Assembly: GCF_019186805.1 (NCBI RefSeq)
Contig: NZ_CP066783.1
Span: 1 to 64,000 of the forward strand
Length of the DNA stretch: 64,000 nucleotides
Direction: 5' to 3'
Origin: Comamonas fluminis
GTDB lineage: Bacteria; Pseudomonadota; Gammaproteobacteria; Burkholderiales; Burkholderiaceae_C
How positions within the stretch are numbered: position 1 is the first letter of the stretch; every line of letters begins with the position of its first letter. The notes below the pieces were generated by a model that was not told the DNA's origin, did no database searches, and worked only from the letters and a program-made list of their open reading frames with translations. Positions 37,802 to 46,295 of this stretch are shown here, piece by piece. The translations under genes and the position numbers were made by a program.

Positions 37802-37883
37802 GGCTTGTCTCCTTCATCGTTGATGCGATGAATGTAGAGATTCCGCCAGCGCAAGTCTGTTGGCTAGGTGACAGATGCCAGAT

Positions 37884-37914
37884 TAAAAAAAGGAGCTGGC
37901 AGCGCCAGCTCCTT
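37884..37914 (-). terminator. Terminator after the M20 peptidase gene
   Basis: On the minus strand AAGGAGCTGGC and GCCAGCTCCTT pair with a short loop and are followed by a run of T. The hairpin lies 68 bases past the peptidase stop, upstream of the aldolase gene. Confidence 0.7.
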
Positions 37915-37981
37915 ATGGGTTTCAGCTTGATAACTCTCTGCAATGATTCAGTGACATGGGCAGCCAGCTATCAAAATTGCA

Positions 37982-39265
37982 TCACTTGATCTGGCCGCGC
38001 GACAGGTCCTGAATCATGCGGGCCGTCAGATACAGGCGCGGGGCGATGGTGTCGATATGCACATATTCGGCATCGTTGGAGTGCGCGCCATAGCCCGATA
38101 GGCCAAAGCCTTCGATCACACCACCCTTGGCCTTCAGGGCGGCAAACGCAGCGTCTGTGCCGCCGCCAGTGGCCTTGTTCATGACCTTCATGGGCAGCTT
38201 CAGTTCCTGGTCGTAAATGCCCTGGGCGTGGGCGGCCAGCTTGCGGGCGGTGTCATTGGCTTCCAGGGGCGGGCGGCGCACTTCAAACTTCAGCTCTACC
38301 TTGCTGGCGGGGAGCAGCTTGTTGCCAATCTTGTCCTGCATGGCTTTTTCCAGCGCGGTGAAGTCGGCCACGCGCAGGGCGCGAGCATCGGCCTGGGCGG
38401 TGGCTTCGGCGGGGATTACGTTGCGGTTGGTGCCAGCCTTGGAGACAGTCCAGTTCAGCTTCAGGCCATCTTCGGGCTTGGACATGTCCTTCATCTGCAG
38501 CAGCTGGTGCGACAGCTCATACAGCGCGTTCACTCCGTCTTCGGGCTTGGCGCCCGCGTGCGATGCCTTGCCCTGTACCTTGAGATAGGCCGAGCCAATG
38601 CCGCTGGTGGCCAGGCGCAGGCCGCCGTCAGTGCCGCCGCCCTCAAAGCTGAACACGGCGTCCTGCTCGGCGCCCAGCTTTGTGATGGTGCTGCGCGCGC
38701 CGGGCGAGCTGATTTCTTCGTCGCCGTTGATCAGCACGGTCAGCGTGCCGAAGTCTTCAATACCCAGCTTCTTGAGCAGGGGGGCGATGTGCAGAATCAG
38801 CGCCACGCCCTGCTTGTCGTCGGCAATGCCCAGGCCGTAGGCCTTGTCGCCTTCCACGCGAAACGGCTGGTCCTTGAGCATGCCGGGCAGATAGACCGTG
38901 TCCATGTGCGCAATCAGCATGATGCGGCTTGCGCCCTTGCCCTTGAACTCGGCGTGCACCATGGGGCCGACCTGTTCCGGGGTGTCATCCAGGCGGTAAA
39001 TGTCCGTGGGGGTGATGACCTCGACCTTGGCACCCTGGGCTTTGAGCTTGGCGGCAATGTATTCGGCAATCTTCTTCACGCCCGCCACATCCTTGCTGCC
39101 GGATTCGATATGCACCAGGTCGCGCAGCGTATCGAGATAGGGCTGCTGCTCTTTCTTCGCCAGCTCCAGCAGCTTGGACTGGGGGGCCGCATGGGCAGCG
39201 CCAAGGGCCATGGCCAGAATCAGCGGCGTGGCGCGAAAGAGGGCGCGGGTGGATGGCAAAGGCAT
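37982..39265 (-). CDS. M20-family zinc metallopeptidase (glutamate carboxypeptidase-like), secreted
   Basis: About 427 aa from the ATG at 39265, which gives a signal peptide (MPLPSTRALFRATPLILAMALGAAHA) and has GGAGACA upstream; the frame is open 22 codons further. Zinc-binding motifs of the M20 family are visible: MLIAHMDTVYLPG, GLGIADDKQGVAL, INGDEEISSPG and a C-terminal GFGLSGYGAHSNDAEYVHID. The arrangement resembles periplasmic carboxypeptidase G2, which removes C-terminal glutamate from folates and peptides. The substrate is inferred only. Confidence 0.85.
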   Translation of the reverse strand: MPLPSTRALFRATPLILAMALGAAHAAPQSKLLELAKKEQQPYLDTLRDLVHIESGSKDVAGVKKIAEYIAAKLKAQGAKVEVITPTDIYRLDDTPEQVGPMVHAEFKGKGASRIMLIAHMDTVYLPGMLKDQPFRVEGDKAYGLGIADDKQGVALILHIAPLLKKLGIEDFGTLTVLINGDEEISSPGARSTITKLGAEQDAVFSFEGGGTDGGLRLATSGIGSAYLKVQGKASHAGAKPEDGVNALYELSHQLLQMKDMSKPEDGLKLNWTVSKAGTNRNVIPAEATAQADARALRVADFTALEKAMQDKIGNKLLPASKVELKFEVRRPPLEANDTARKLAAHAQGIYDQELKLPMKVMNKATGGGTDAAFAALKAKGGVIEGFGLSGYGAHSNDAEYVHIDTIAPRLYLTARMIQDLSRGQIK

Positions 39266-39441
39266 GGAATGTCTCCTGTCTGGGTAGAGTGGATGAGGCA
39301 GGTGGCTGATGCTGTGTTTTTGATAGCGCACCAGCCATGCTTGTAGAGCGGTGTGATGCTCAGGGGCTGCAGCTTAGCAGCCGTATTTGACGTCGTGGTT
39401 TTGTACGTCTCGGGGTAAATACCAGGAGATGTGACAGCATG

Positions 39442-39478
39442 AAAAAAGCCCTGCGCAGAAGCTCGCAGGGCTTTTTTC
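39442..39478 (-). terminator. Terminator after the MFS gene
   Basis: AAAAAAGCCCTGCG and CGCAGGGCTTTTTT form a strong stem, 15 bases past the stop of the minus-strand transporter. Confidence 0.82.
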
Positions 39479-39492
39479 GTCGGGCAGCTCAA

Positions 39493-40770
39493 TCAGGCTG
39501 CAGCAAGGGTCGCCCTGTTCTTTTTGCTCACGCCATCCCCCACGATGACGGCGGACACTACGCTCAGCACCAGCGCAATGGCCGAGCCGTAGAAGACGGC
39601 GTTGTTCATGTGGTGGTCCAGCATGAAACCAAACACGGGCGCGGCCAGGCAAAAGCCCAGATCCAGACCCGAATACACCGTGCCATAGACGCGGCCTGTG
39701 GCGCCGGGGGGCGCTGCGCGCTTGATGAGCATGTCCCGTGAAGGACCGGCCAGACCGGTGCCTACACCGGCAATCGAGGCCACGACCACGGCCACCATGC
39801 CGGGCAGAATGCCCGTGCCCACCAGAAACAGCAGCGCGGCAGAGCCCAGCATGCAGATGGAGATGACCTTTTCCAGCCGCTGCACGCGGCCCACCAGAAA
39901 GCCACCCACCACCATGCCCGCAGCGCCGCACAGCATGTAGCCGGTGACGATCAGCGCCGTCACGCTCAGCGGCAGCTTGTACATGGCTTGCATGGCAGGG
40001 CTGGCAAAGGTCTGGATGGCGCTGAGTGCGCAGGTGCTCCAGAAGAAGAAGGAAAAGCACAGCCACACCGAGGGCAGCTTCATGAAGGCCATGGGGTGCT
40101 CTTTGGGCGCATCCACTGCAGTGGCGGCGGGCTTGGCGGCAGCGTTGGCCGATTCTGCGCGGTCATCCAGCGCATCACGGTTCAGCACCATGATGGCCAG
40201 CACCACCAGTGCCCACATGGCACCGCAGAAGCAGGCGGTGCGCCAGGAGCCCGTTGCCGTCGTAATGCCCGCCATGAACACGGGGGCCAGCGCCCAGCCG
40301 ATGTTGCCCGACAGCCCGTGAACGGAGAAGCCGTGGCCGATGCGCTTGGGCGATACGCGCTTGTTCAGAATGGTGAAATCCACCGGGTGGAAAGGCGCAT
40401 TGCCCAGGCCCGCAAAGAACGATGCGGCCAGCAGCATGGGGTAGCCGGTAGCGGTGCTGGCAATCAGGCCAGCCACTGCAAAACTGGCCAGCGCGGCAAA
40501 CAGAATGGGGCGGGCGCCAAAACGGTCCACCGCAAACCCGGCCATCGCCTGACCGGTGCCCGAGACGATGAAGAACAGCGAAACCAGTACGCTCAGCTCC
40601 GCATAGCTGTAGCCAAAGTCTTTGATGAGCCAGGGGAACAGCGGCGGCAGCAGCAGGTGAAAGAAGTGCGAGGAGCCGTGAGCCAGGCCGATAAGGCCGA
40701 TGGTGCGCGCATCGCTGCGCAGCGTATCAGGCGCCTGGTTTTGAGGTGTTGTGGAGGCTGGGCGGTTCAT
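39493..40770 (-). CDS. Major facilitator superfamily transporter
   Basis: About 425 aa from the ATG at 40770 (MNRPASTTPQNQAPDTLR); the frame is open 17 codons further. There are about 12 hydrophobic segments, with the MFS loop 2-3 motif as VDRFGARPILFAALAS and a similar half-repeat as LVGRVQRLEKVISIC. The substrate is unknown. It is divergent from an AraC-type regulator with only 63 bases between start codons, so that regulator probably controls it (inference). Confidence 0.85.
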   Translation of the reverse strand: MNRPASTTPQNQAPDTLRSDARTIGLIGLAHGSSHFFHLLLPPLFPWLIKDFGYSYAELSVLVSLFFIVSGTGQAMAGFAVDRFGARPILFAALASFAVAGLIASTATGYPMLLAASFFAGLGNAPFHPVDFTILNKRVSPKRIGHGFSVHGLSGNIGWALAPVFMAGITTATGSWRTACFCGAMWALVVLAIMVLNRDALDDRAESANAAAKPAATAVDAPKEHPMAFMKLPSVWLCFSFFFWSTCALSAIQTFASPAMQAMYKLPLSVTALIVTGYMLCGAAGMVVGGFLVGRVQRLEKVISICMLGSAALLFLVGTGILPGMVAVVVASIAGVGTGLAGPSRDMLIKRAAPPGATGRVYGTVYSGLDLGFCLAAPVFGFMLDHHMNNAVFYGSAIALVLSVVSAVIVGDGVSKKNRATLAAA

Positions 40771-40805
40771 GTGTCGCATCTTAGGCAGATGCATCGCGTC
40801 TTGTA

Positions 40806-40832
40806 TGCGATAGTCTGCCAATCGCTATCGCA
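40806..40832. promoter_or_regulatory. Palindromic operator candidate, MFS/AraC intergenic
   Basis: TGCGATAG at 40806-40813 and CTATCGCA at 40825-40832 are perfectly inverted with an 11-base spacer, centred in the gap between the two divergent start codons. The position fits an operator for the AraC-type regulator. Confidence 0.55.
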
Positions 40833-40833
40833 A

Positions 40834-41730
40834 ATGAGCCAACCCATCATGCCCAGCACTACCGTTGCCGAGCCGCTGCGTGCAGGCAAGGCCTCTGCCT
40901 ATGTGGAGACGCTGACGCCGCACCTGTATGTGCCGACGTCAGAGCGCCCCGTGCGCGCCAAATGCCGCCTGCTGGAGGCCGACACCCAGGTCAAGCCGCA
41001 TCGCCACCCCTGGGGCCAGCTGGCCATCTCCACCACGGGCACCATCCGCCTGACGGTGGCGCAGGGTACTTACATCGTGCCGCCTTCGCGTGCACTGTGG
41101 GTGCCTCCGGGCATGGAGCACGCGGTGACCATGGTGGAAAGCGCCGATCTGCGCACGCTGTACTTTTTTCAGACCCACGGCCGCTGTGGCCCTGATGTGG
41201 CTGAAGCGCAGGAAGCGGCCTGGCGGCAGTGCCGCGTGCTCAATGCATCAGACCTGCTGCGCGCCGTGGTGCGCGAGCTGCCCACGCTGCCCGATGACAG
41301 CCTGCAACTGTCCGCGCAGGACAGGGCGCGTGAACACCACCTGAGCGAGCTGCTGCTGGACGAAATGCGCCGCGCCAGCGTGGTGCAACTGGGCGTGAAG
41401 CTGCCGCAGGACAAACGGCTGCGTTTGCTGTGCGAAGACGTGCTGGCTGACCCCACGCGCTTTGAGACGCTGGAAGACTGGGCGCGGGATACGGGGGCCA
41501 GCCCGCGCACGGTGGCGCGGCTGTTTCGCCAGCAGCTGGAATGCAGCTTTACCCAGTGGCGCCAGCAGGTCGTTCTGGCCCATGCCGTGAGCCTGGCGGC
41601 GCGCAACTGGCCCATTCAGCGCATTGCCGCCGAACTGGACTACAGCCCCAGCTCCTTCAGCGCCATGGTGCGGCGCACCGTGGGCATGCCGCCTGCGCAA
41701 TTCTTTGGCATGCATACGCAAAACTTATAG
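40834..41730 (+). CDS. AraC-family transcriptional regulator with N-terminal cupin
   Basis: About 298 aa from the ATG at 40834 (MSQPIMPSTTVAEPL); a second ATG at 40849 is equally possible. The N-terminal cupin part shows VKPHRHPWGQLAI and VPPSRALWVPPGMEHAVTM, a ligand-binding fold with a His-rich motif. The C-terminal double helix-turn-helix is at about residues 190-295 (LEDWARDTGASPRTVARLFRQQ and IQRIAAELDYSPSSFSAMVRR). The frame continues open far upstream into the antisense of the transporter, but only this part resembles a regulator. Its stop codon TAG is also the first three bases of a short intergenic repeat. Confidence 0.88.
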   Translation: MSQPIMPSTTVAEPLRAGKASAYVETLTPHLYVPTSERPVRAKCRLLEADTQVKPHRHPWGQLAISTTGTIRLTVAQGTYIVPPSRALWVPPGMEHAVTMVESADLRTLYFFQTHGRCGPDVAEAQEAAWRQCRVLNASDLLRAVVRELPTLPDDSLQLSAQDRAREHHLSELLLDEMRRASVVQLGVKLPQDKRLRLLCEDVLADPTRFETLEDWARDTGASPRTVARLFRQQLECSFTQWRQQVVLAHAVSLAARNWPIQRIAAELDYSPSSFSAMVRRTVGMPPAQFFGMHTQNL

Positions 41731-41760
41731 CTGCTTGCGCTGATAGATAAAGCGCTAGAG
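41728..41760. repeat. Short intergenic repeat, copy 4 (after the AraC gene)
   Basis: TAGCTGCTTGCGCTGAT at 41728-41744 matches the recurring core, followed by AAAGCGCTAGAGG (41748-41760). The first three bases are the stop codon of the AraC-type gene. It sits upstream of the ECF sigma gene. Confidence 0.5.
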
Positions 41761-41847
41761 GCCGATTTGGTATGAAATCAGAAGCCAGGCCACAAAATAT
41801 TTGCGAAGGCATGGAATGAAAGCGGCGCAGGCGCGCTCTTTAGCAAC

Positions 41848-42393
41848 ATGATCTCCACCGCCGAGTCGCGCTACAACCAGTGGGTGCGCGAGCATTACCG
41901 ATTTTTGCTGCGTAGCGCCTGGGCGCTGACCGGCTCGCGTGCGGTTGCCGAAGATGTGGTGCAGGACTGCTTCACCAGCGCCTGGCGCTTTCGCAACCAG
42001 TTGCGCGACCCCGGCATGGCCAGAGCCTGGCTGTTCCAGATCATGCGCCGCCATGCGTTTCGGCACTTTGATCCCGCACAGCAGCAGGCGCAGACGCTGC
42101 AAGAGTCTGCCGAGCAGGGCGTGAACCATCACGATGCGCTGGATGCCCAGCTCGATGTGGTCAAGGCGCTTTCGCGCATCGCCCCCATTCACCGCGAAGT
42201 GCTGGTGCTTTATTACTTTGACGACATGCCCACGGCCCAGATGGCCGAGGCGCTGGACATTGCGCCCGGCACCGTGCTCTCGCGTCTTGCGCGGGCGCGT
42301 GAAGCGCTCAAGAACGCCCTGCAGCCGCCTGCCACCGCACCAAGCAGCCACCAGCCTGCCAGCGTGATCCCGCTGCGAAAGCGCACACCATGA
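41848..42393 (+). CDS. ECF-type RNA polymerase sigma factor
   Basis: A 181-aa extracytoplasmic-function sigma factor. Region 2 is at about residues 10-75 (FLLRSAWALTGSRAVAEDVVQDCFTSAWRF) and region 4 at about 105-160 (LSRIAPIHREVLVLYYFDDMPTAQMAEAL), ending LARAREALKNAL. It overlaps the downstream anti-sigma-like gene by 4 bases. Next come a sulfite oxidase and its cytochrome. In Sinorhizobium meliloti an ECF factor of this kind (RpoE4) and its anti-sigma control the sulfite dehydrogenase SorT in response to sulfite, so the same job is likely here. Confidence 0.9.
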   Translation: MISTAESRYNQWVREHYRFLLRSAWALTGSRAVAEDVVQDCFTSAWRFRNQLRDPGMARAWLFQIMRRHAFRHFDPAQQQAQTLQESAEQGVNHHDALDAQLDVVKALSRIAPIHREVLVLYYFDDMPTAQMAEALDIAPGTVLSRLARAREALKNALQPPATAPSSHQPASVIPLRKRTP

Positions 42394-42968
42394 ACGACCA
42401 CGACCGTCCTGACGACACCGCCTTTGACCTGCGCGCCCGTGCCGAGCTGGCGCTGGCCTTCGAACCTGGCGATCCCCCCGCGCATCTGCTGCGCCACACC
42501 CCCTGGTATGCACGCCGCAGCCTGCAGCGCATGTTTGCGGCGCTGCTGGTGGGCGGCTCTGTCACCGGTGCGGTATTTGCCATGCGTCCGCCCGAGATGG
42601 TGCGCTCGGCCATCGAGCACGAGTACTACGAGCGCACGCTGCGCGGCAGCTTCATGCCCGAGGCCGAAATTGCGCAGCACATCGACTGGCCTGTCGGCCA
42701 GAAGCTGCCGGGCTACACGCAGCTGATGCGGCCCTGCGAGATTGACGGCCACCGCGCGTATCACCTGACGACCTTCTTTGAAAAAGGCGGCATCGTGACA
42801 GTGCTGGCCTTTGAGCAGCCTCAGTCCATCGCTGAAGGCCAGGGCTGGTGGGCCAACACCTATTGGCAAGTCGTGCGCTCGAAAGGCGGCAGGCCACTGG
42901 TGCTGGTGTCAGAGAAAAAGCAGGCCCTGGCGACGGCATCCCGCGTTCTGGGGCAAAGCAGCAGTTAA
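42390..42968 (+). CDS. Predicted membrane anti-sigma factor
   Basis: A 192-aa protein with one transmembrane helix at about residues 48-66 (MFAALLVGGSVTGAVFAM), a short N-terminal cytoplasmic part and a periplasmic C-terminal domain (QLMRPCEIDGHRAYHLTTFF). Coupling to the ECF sigma gene (4-base overlap), size and topology make an anti-sigma role the best reading. I do not recognise a zinc-finger motif of the ZAS type; the only clear cysteine is in RPCEIDG. It is 42 bases before sorA. Confidence 0.7.
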   Translation: MNDHDRPDDTAFDLRARAELALAFEPGDPPAHLLRHTPWYARRSLQRMFAALLVGGSVTGAVFAMRPPEMVRSAIEHEYYERTLRGSFMPEAEIAQHIDWPVGQKLPGYTQLMRPCEIDGHRAYHLTTFFEKGGIVTVLAFEQPQSIAEGQGWWANTYWQVVRSKGGRPLVLVSEKKQALATASRVLGQSSS

Positions 42969-43010
42969 GAAAAACATCGTTCCACCCTTTCACCACAAAG
43001 AGGAGACTTC

Positions 43011-44225
43011 ATGCAAAACACCCCCACATCTCTGCCGCGTCGCCGTCTGCTTGCTGGCAGTGCCAGCGCCCTGGCTGCAGCCGGTCTGGCCAGCTTTCAG
43101 ACGCAAGCGTTGGCACAGGCCGCAGCCCCGGCGGCCAAGCCTTTGCCCGGCTATGCGGGCTTCAAGAATGCGGACGCTGTGATCGTGCACAGCTCCACCA
43201 CCATCGAGACCAAGCGCAGCGCGTTTGGCTCCAGCGTGGTCACGCCCACCAACCAGCTTTATGTGCGCAACAACCTGCCCACGCCACCCGAAACCATCGT
43301 GGCAGACCGCGATGGCTGGGCTGTGCAGATTGAAGGCGTCAAAAAGCCCAAGACGCTGACCGTGCGTGAGCTCAAGTCCATGGGGCTGGAGACCGTCACC
43401 ATGGTGCTGCAATGCTCCGGCAATGGCCGTGCATTCTTCCCCAGCAAACCCAGCGGTACGCCGTGGACGGTGGGGGCCGCTGGCTGTGTGGTCTGGAGCG
43501 GCGTGCCCGTGCGTGACGTGGTCAAGGCACTGGGGGGCGTGGCAGATGGAATGGTTTACATGACCGGCACGGGCGGCGAAGTGCTGCCAGCAGGTATCGA
43601 TGCCAAGAGCGTGATTGTGGAGCGCTCTGTGCCCCTGGCGGCCATGGAAGATGCGCTGCTGGCCTGGGAGATGAATGGCGAGGCTGTGCCTCTGGCCCAT
43701 GGCGGCCCGCTGCGCCTGATCGTGCCTGGCTACACCGGTGTGAACAACATCAAGTACGTCAAGCAGCTGGCCTTCACCGCCAAGGAAAGCGAAGCGCACA
43801 TCATGTCGCACGGCTATCGCATCTCGCCACCTGGCAGCAAGGGCGACCCCAGCCAGCCTTCGGTGCAGGAGATGAGCGTCAAGTCGTGGATCAACAGCCC
43901 CATTCCCGAAGATGGCGACCAGGCTGCAGGCAAGGTGCAGATTCAGGGCGTGGCCTTCGGTGGCATGAATGCCGTCAAGGGCGTGGAAGTTTCCATCGAT
44001 GGTGGCAAGACCTGGAAGCAGGCCCGTCTGGTTGGCCCCGACATGGGTAAGTACGCCTGGCGCCAGTTTGTGCTGCAGGCAGAGCTGCCCAAGGGCACTT
44101 ACCAGCTGGCCAGCCGCGCCACTGATGTCAAGGGCAATGTGCAGCCCGAAACGCGCGGTGAAAACCAGAGCGGCTACAACAACACCAGCTGGGCCGATCA
44201 CGCAGTCACCGTTACGGTGGCCTGA
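43011..44225 (+). CDS. sorA: Sulfite dehydrogenase, molybdopterin subunit (SorA/SoxC-like)
   Basis: A 404-aa molybdenum enzyme of the sulfite oxidase family that oxidises sulfite to sulfate in the periplasm. A twin-arginine signal ([18 protein letters not shown]) marks Tat export. C135 in MVLQCSGNGRAFF is the molybdenum-ligating cysteine. The C-terminal Ig-like dimerisation domain contains VEVSIDGGKTWKQARL. No haem domain is fused, so electrons must go to a separate cytochrome, encoded next. Similar proteins include SoxC of thiosulfate oxidation, but soxD and other sox genes are absent here. Confidence 0.85.
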   Translation: MQNTPTSLPRRRLLAGSASALAAAGLASFQTQALAQAAAPAAKPLPGYAGFKNADAVIVHSSTTIETKRSAFGSSVVTPTNQLYVRNNLPTPPETIVADRDGWAVQIEGVKKPKTLTVRELKSMGLETVTMVLQCSGNGRAFFPSKPSGTPWTVGAAGCVVWSGVPVRDVVKALGGVADGMVYMTGTGGEVLPAGIDAKSVIVERSVPLAAMEDALLAWEMNGEAVPLAHGGPLRLIVPGYTGVNNIKYVKQLAFTAKESEAHIMSHGYRISPPGSKGDPSQPSVQEMSVKSWINSPIPEDGDQAAGKVQIQGVAFGGMNAVKGVEVSIDGGKTWKQARLVGPDMGKYAWRQFVLQAELPKGTYQLASRATDVKGNVQPETRGENQSGYNNTSWADHAVTVTVA

Positions 44226-44305
44226 CAGGGGTTGAGCCGCCTGCTTCACGCCCTGCAAGAAGGGCAGGGCATGAAGACTGCTTTTGATACATGGAATCCA
44301 TAAAA

Positions 44306-44638
44306 ATGATGAAGAAGACCTGCACCCTCGCCGCCCTGATGATGACCGCCCTGCTGGGCTCTGCCCATGCAGATCAAGCTGCCCAAATGGCGCGTGGCAA
44401 AGAGCTGTTTATCTCCGGGGCCACGCCCGCCTGCGCCGTCTGCCACACGCTCAAGGACGCGGGCACGGAAGGCGCTATCGGCCCCGTGCTGGATGAGCTG
44501 CAGCCCGACGCTGCCCGCGTGGCGCGTGCGCTGAAAGACGGCATCGGCGCCATGCCATCTTTCAAGGCCACCATGAGTGAGGCCGATATCGCCGCTGTTT
44601 CTCTGTACGTCAGCAAGGCCAGCGGCGGCGCCAGGTAA
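44306..44638 (+). CDS. sorB: Sulfite dehydrogenase cytochrome c subunit (SorB-like)
   Basis: About 110 aa, secreted c-type monohaem cytochrome. The haem motif is CAVCH, with a distal Met in AMPSFKATMSE. The signal peptide is MMKKTCTLAALMMTALLGSAHA. The ATG at 44306 (or 44309) is preferred over the one at 44291, because GGAA at 44293-44296 is correctly placed as its ribosome site. It is 80 bases after sorA and probably accepts its electrons. Confidence 0.82.
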   Translation: MMKKTCTLAALMMTALLGSAHADQAAQMARGKELFISGATPACAVCHTLKDAGTEGAIGPVLDELQPDAARVARALKDGIGAMPSFKATMSEADIAAVSLYVSKASGGAR

Positions 44639-44658
44639 ACGAGATCGTCAGCCCGTTC

Positions 44659-45411
44659 TCAGCCGCGTTCTGCGCCATCCAGCGGCATGGCGTAGACCCA
44701 CACCTTGTGGCGGCTATTGCCTTTCAGGCAGGCGCTTGCCTCCACGCCCGGCAGTTGAAAGTCCAGGCTGACCAGCCAGCTGCCGGGCTGCATTTCGGTT
44801 GCAGCCTTCACGGCTGCGCGGCCCATGCTCTCGGGCCGCTGGAACAGATAAACCAGCTGGTAGCCACTCCAGTCCGCCAGCCAGATATCACCGCGCCGCA
44901 CACGCGCCCAGGGGCAGCGCAGGGCGCTGGCAATGCGCAGGGGCCAGCTCCATTCCAGCCCCTGCAGGCGGGCCTGTGGCAGCTCGCTGCGCAGCGCACG
45001 CAGCCCGTCACCCATGCCGCAGCCTGCATCCAGCACCAGAGCCTGATCTGGCAGCCTCACAACCTCTTTCAGCCCCCGCAGCGCATTGGTGGGCGTAGGG
45101 AACACAGGCGCATCGCGCCAGGCGTTGAGGGGATAGACCATCAGCAGCAGGCCCAGCGGCAGCAGCCAGCCCCAGGCAGGCAACTGGCTGGCCCACATGA
45201 CGGCAAATGACAGCGGAAAGCCCCCGGCAATCATCGCTCGGCGCCACCAGCTATTGCCCCACAGGCTGGCGGCAGTGCTCAGCGTGCAGGCGGCCACCAG
45301 GGCCAGCCACCAGGGCAGAACGCGGCTGAGCAGCAGCAAAGTGGCCCAGGCCAGAGACCAGGTCAGAAGGGCCGGCAGCGGCCAGGGCAGAGAGGGGAGG
45401 CGTAGGAGCAT
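44659..45411 (-). CDS. Membrane-anchored SAM-dependent methyltransferase
   Basis: A 250-aa protein with three or four N-terminal transmembrane helices (about residues 8-95, very Trp/Leu-rich) followed by a class I methyltransferase fold. The SAM-binding motif is VLDAGCGMGDGLRALRSELP, with RVRRGDIWLADWSGY as the post-II region. The substrate is unknown; a membrane lipid, a quinone or a membrane protein are all possible. It converges on sorB, 20 bases between stops. Confidence 0.75.
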   Translation of the reverse strand: MLLRLPSLPWPLPALLTWSLAWATLLLLSRVLPWWLALVAACTLSTAASLWGNSWWRRAMIAGGFPLSFAVMWASQLPAWGWLLPLGLLLMVYPLNAWRDAPVFPTPTNALRGLKEVVRLPDQALVLDAGCGMGDGLRALRSELPQARLQGLEWSWPLRIASALRCPWARVRRGDIWLADWSGYQLVYLFQRPESMGRAAVKAATEMQPGSWLVSLDFQLPGVEASACLKGNSRHKVWVYAMPLDGAERG

Positions 45412-45641
45412 GCCTGAGGTATATCTCAGCGATACCAGTCAACTTTGCTTGAGACAAAATTGTGATGATGTTTTAAGCTATTGATTCGTTTCTGCGATTG
45501 TGTAAATTTATTGGTATATTGATTCAACCGTTGTTTGTCTCCAAGCCCAGAGGGACAGAGCCAGAAGTCTGCATGGAAATGGCCAGAGCCTTTCATGCCT
45601 GCTTTTGACGAGCAACGAAAAGGAACTACCGAGGGGCCTCC

Positions 45642-46244
45642 ATGCGATTCGTTCTTCCCTGTCTTTCCCTGGCTGCGCTGGCGCTGGCAGGCTGTGCCGT
45701 ACAGACTCCTCAGGAGCAACTGGCACCATCGTCGCCAACAGTGCGCCTGTGCGAAGGCAATAACTGCTCTGAAATGCCGCGCAACGTCACCACGTTCCGA
45801 GGCGAACCCGTCAACCCCGAAGCCGAGCGCCGTCTGGCCGCGCTGACGGCCCGTGCGGAAGCCGATCCCCGTGCCGCCTATGACCTGGGCCTGCGCTATC
45901 TGCGTGGCGATGGGGTGGAGCGCAACAGCTATCAGGCCATCGAATGGATGCGCAAGGCGGGGAATGCGGGCCATGGCCCTGCCCAGTTTGCGCTGGGTCG
46001 TATTTACCTGCTGGGCTTCGAAGAAATGGGTGCTGACCCCGCAGAAGCCGAAGCCTGGCTGTCGCGCGCAGCGGCCAAGGGCTACAAGGAAGCCCGCCGT
46101 CTGCTGCCTCAGGCGCAGGCCATGAAGCGTGATGCGCATGCGCGTTATCAGGCCATTGAGGACGAGCGCAAGTCCTGGGGCGTCTGGTACGTGAGCTCTC
46201 CGTATTACTGGGTCTGGGGTCCGTCTGGCTGGTATCTGCGCTGA
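45642..46244 (+). CDS. Sel1-repeat lipoprotein
   Basis: A 200-aa lipoprotein; the signal ends LALAGC with lipid-bearing C18. Two or three Sel1-type (TPR-like) repeats follow: ADPRAAYDLGLRYLRGDGVERNSYQAIEWMRKAG and HGPAQFALGRIYLLGFEEMGADPAEAEAWLSRAA units of about 36 residues, each broken here into shorter motifs. The C-terminal tail WGVWYVSSPYYWVWGPSGWYLR is rich in aromatic residues. Sel1 proteins act as scaffolds for protein complexes. It is 51 bases before a CsgG-like lipoprotein gene and may be in operon with it. Confidence 0.72.
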   Translation: MRFVLPCLSLAALALAGCAVQTPQEQLAPSSPTVRLCEGNNCSEMPRNVTTFRGEPVNPEAERRLAALTARAEADPRAAYDLGLRYLRGDGVERNSYQAIEWMRKAGNAGHGPAQFALGRIYLLGFEEMGADPAEAEAWLSRAAAKGYKEARRLLPQAQAMKRDAHARYQAIEDERKSWGVWYVSSPYYWVWGPSGWYLR

Positions 46245-46295
46245 TGCATTAGCGCACTGCACTGTTTTTCATTTTTTTCATCAGAAAGATTCAAT

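Noticed and set aside
39988..41730. 580-codon + strand open frame running from antisense of the MFS gene into the AraC-type gene
   Set aside because: Only the part from 40834 resembles a protein family; the first 280 codons mirror the transporter gene and have no similarity or ribosome site. The real start is at 40834 or 40849.
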